7,441 nt of DNA from positions 1-7,441 of the forward strand of contig JAOZUU010000131.1 of the NCBI GenBank assembly GCA_029938515.1. The letters are read 5' to 3'. This document shows, piece by piece, positions 7,225 through 7,441 of the stretch (positions are counted from its first letter, which is position 1; every line of letters begins with the position of its first letter). The stretch is from Desulfobacterales bacterium. GTDB lineage: Bacteria; Desulfobacterota; Desulfobacteria; Desulfobacterales; QNYZ01. The notes beneath the pieces were generated by a model. That model had not been told where the DNA came from. It ran no database searches and saw nothing but the letters and a program-made list of their open reading frames with translations. A program made the translations under genes and the position numbers.

Positions 7225-7260
7225 AAATCGAAATCGGGATCGCTATCGAAATCGAAATAA
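7225..7260. repeat. Imperfect hexanucleotide tandem repeat (NNATCG)
   Basis: Six consecutive 6-nt units are visible: AAATCG, AAATCG, GGATCG, CTATCG, AAATCG and AAATAA. Read as protein, the track gives an alternating Ile-x pattern (I-E-I-G-I-A-I-E) that ends at a stop, a pattern typical of translated hexamer repeats, not of a real gene. The first two bases of each unit vary while ATCG is kept. The role is unknown; replication slippage is the simplest origin. Confidence 0.8.
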
Positions 7261-7297
7261 TATGAAGCTTGGACACGAAAATCAGATACAACCGATA

Positions 7298-7414
7298 GAA
7301 CATCGAACGTCCAACGCCCAACATCGAACGTCGAATGTGGAAGGCGCTTCGCCTTGTCTTCTTTAAAATGGCAGAATACGTTATTCGATGTTCAACGTTC
7401 GATGTTCGACGTTC
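7298..7414. repeat. Inverted-repeat element made of heptanucleotide units
   Basis: The left arm (7298-7346) consists of 7-nt units: GAACATC, GAACGTC, CAACGCC, CAACATC, GAACGTC, GAATGTG and GAAGGCG. The right arm (7380-7414) has the complementary units GTTATTC, GATGTTC, AACGTTC, GATGTTC and GACGTTC. With 7305-7339 set against 7380-7414, about 25 of 35 positions form Watson-Crick pairs, so a long imperfect stem is possible. The centre holds a perfect small hairpin, AAGGCG-CTT-CGCCTT (7341-7355), with a T-rich stretch after it. Similar heptamer arrays, seen as HRTSN-like tails on predicted proteins, are to my knowledge scattered in Desulfobacterota genomes. It has no transposase and no obvious target duplication. 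The function is unknown. Confidence 0.75.
7341..7363 (+). terminator. GC-rich hairpin with T-rich tail inside the repeat element
   Basis: AAGGCG (7341-7346) and CGCCTT (7350-7355) form a perfect 6-bp stem with a CTT loop, followed by GTCTTCTTT. This resembles an intrinsic terminator and is the best such candidate downstream of gpmI, though the T run is interrupted. It could end the operon transcript while also being the core of the inverted repeat. The stem is seen; the activity is inferred. Confidence 0.35.
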
Positions 7415-7441
7415 ATCTCTTACATGCCCTCAAACCGCCAA

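Larger units (their letters stand above)
7119..7441. other. Gene-free, repeat-rich region downstream of gpmI
   Basis: This 323-nt stretch has no convincing gene. In order it holds a short repeated ATCGAT pair (7136-7141 and 7145-7150), a GC-rich hairpin (7158-7176), an imperfect hexamer tandem repeat (7225-7260) and a heptamer-based inverted repeat (7298-7414). A short open frame from ATG 7262 to 7366 (34 codons) simply translates the heptamers into a repeating HRTSN pattern and is very unlikely to be a real protein. Base composition and repetitiveness differ sharply from the operon, suggesting the end of the transcription unit. Confidence 0.7.

Noticed and set aside
7262..7366. 34-codon open frame with repeated HRTSN peptide
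   Set aside because: It is a direct translation of the heptamer repeat, has no ribosome binding site, and ends within the element. It is a repeat artefact.
7298..7414. CRISPR array
   Set aside because: The repeats are 7 nt, adjacent without spacers, and inverted between the arms. No cas genes are nearby.
7119..7441. Insertion sequence or attachment site
   Set aside because: There is no transposase or integrase, no tRNA and no target-site duplication that I can see; the inverted arms are built from internal short repeats.

Overview
The window is a compact housekeeping operon read entirely on the + strand: rplU - rpmA - obgE - proB - proA - nadD - rsfS - gpmI. A short AT-rich leader lies in front of it (1-295) and a repeat-rich, gene-free tail follows it (7119-7441). 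This gene order, the short Obg without a C-terminal extension, moderate GC coding DNA and the heptanucleotide repeats in the tail all suggest a sulfate-reducer-type member of the Desulfobacterota (old Deltaproteobacteria, Desulfobacterales-like). That assignment is inferred from gene order and protein character, without a database search.

Layout. Positions 1-295 hold a strong sigma70-type promoter (TTGACA, 17 nt, TATAAA), a perfect 18-nt palindrome at about the predicted transcription start, and an RNA hairpin just before the rplU Shine-Dalgarno. rplU and rpmA encode ribosomal proteins L21 and L27. A 153-nt gap with terminator-like hairpins separates them from obgE, which starts with GTG and lacks a good Shine-Dalgarno. 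From obgE onward the genes are tightly packed: obgE/proB overlap by 11 nt, proB-proA are 15 nt apart, proA-nadD 4 nt apart, nadD/rsfS overlap by 4 nt, and rsfS/gpmI overlap by 11 or 26 nt. This is a typical translationally coupled operon.

How the genes work together. rplU, rpmA, obgE and rsfS all concern the large ribosomal subunit: two structural proteins, an assembly GTPase and a subunit-joining silencing factor. proB and proA carry out the first two steps of proline synthesis. nadD makes the dinucleotide of the NAD pathway, and gpmI is the cofactor-independent phosphoglycerate mutase of glycolysis and gluconeogenesis. All the enzymes have intact catalytic motifs; I saw no frameshifts or broken genes.

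The least ordinary parts are non-coding: the palindrome and hairpin in the rplU leader, the attenuator-like structure before obgE, and the tail. The tail carries an imperfect hexanucleotide tandem repeat (NNATCG) and a 117-nt inverted-repeat element built from 7-nt units around a GC-rich hairpin. I found no defence system, CRISPR array, insertion sequence or tRNA, and no convincing new protein system.
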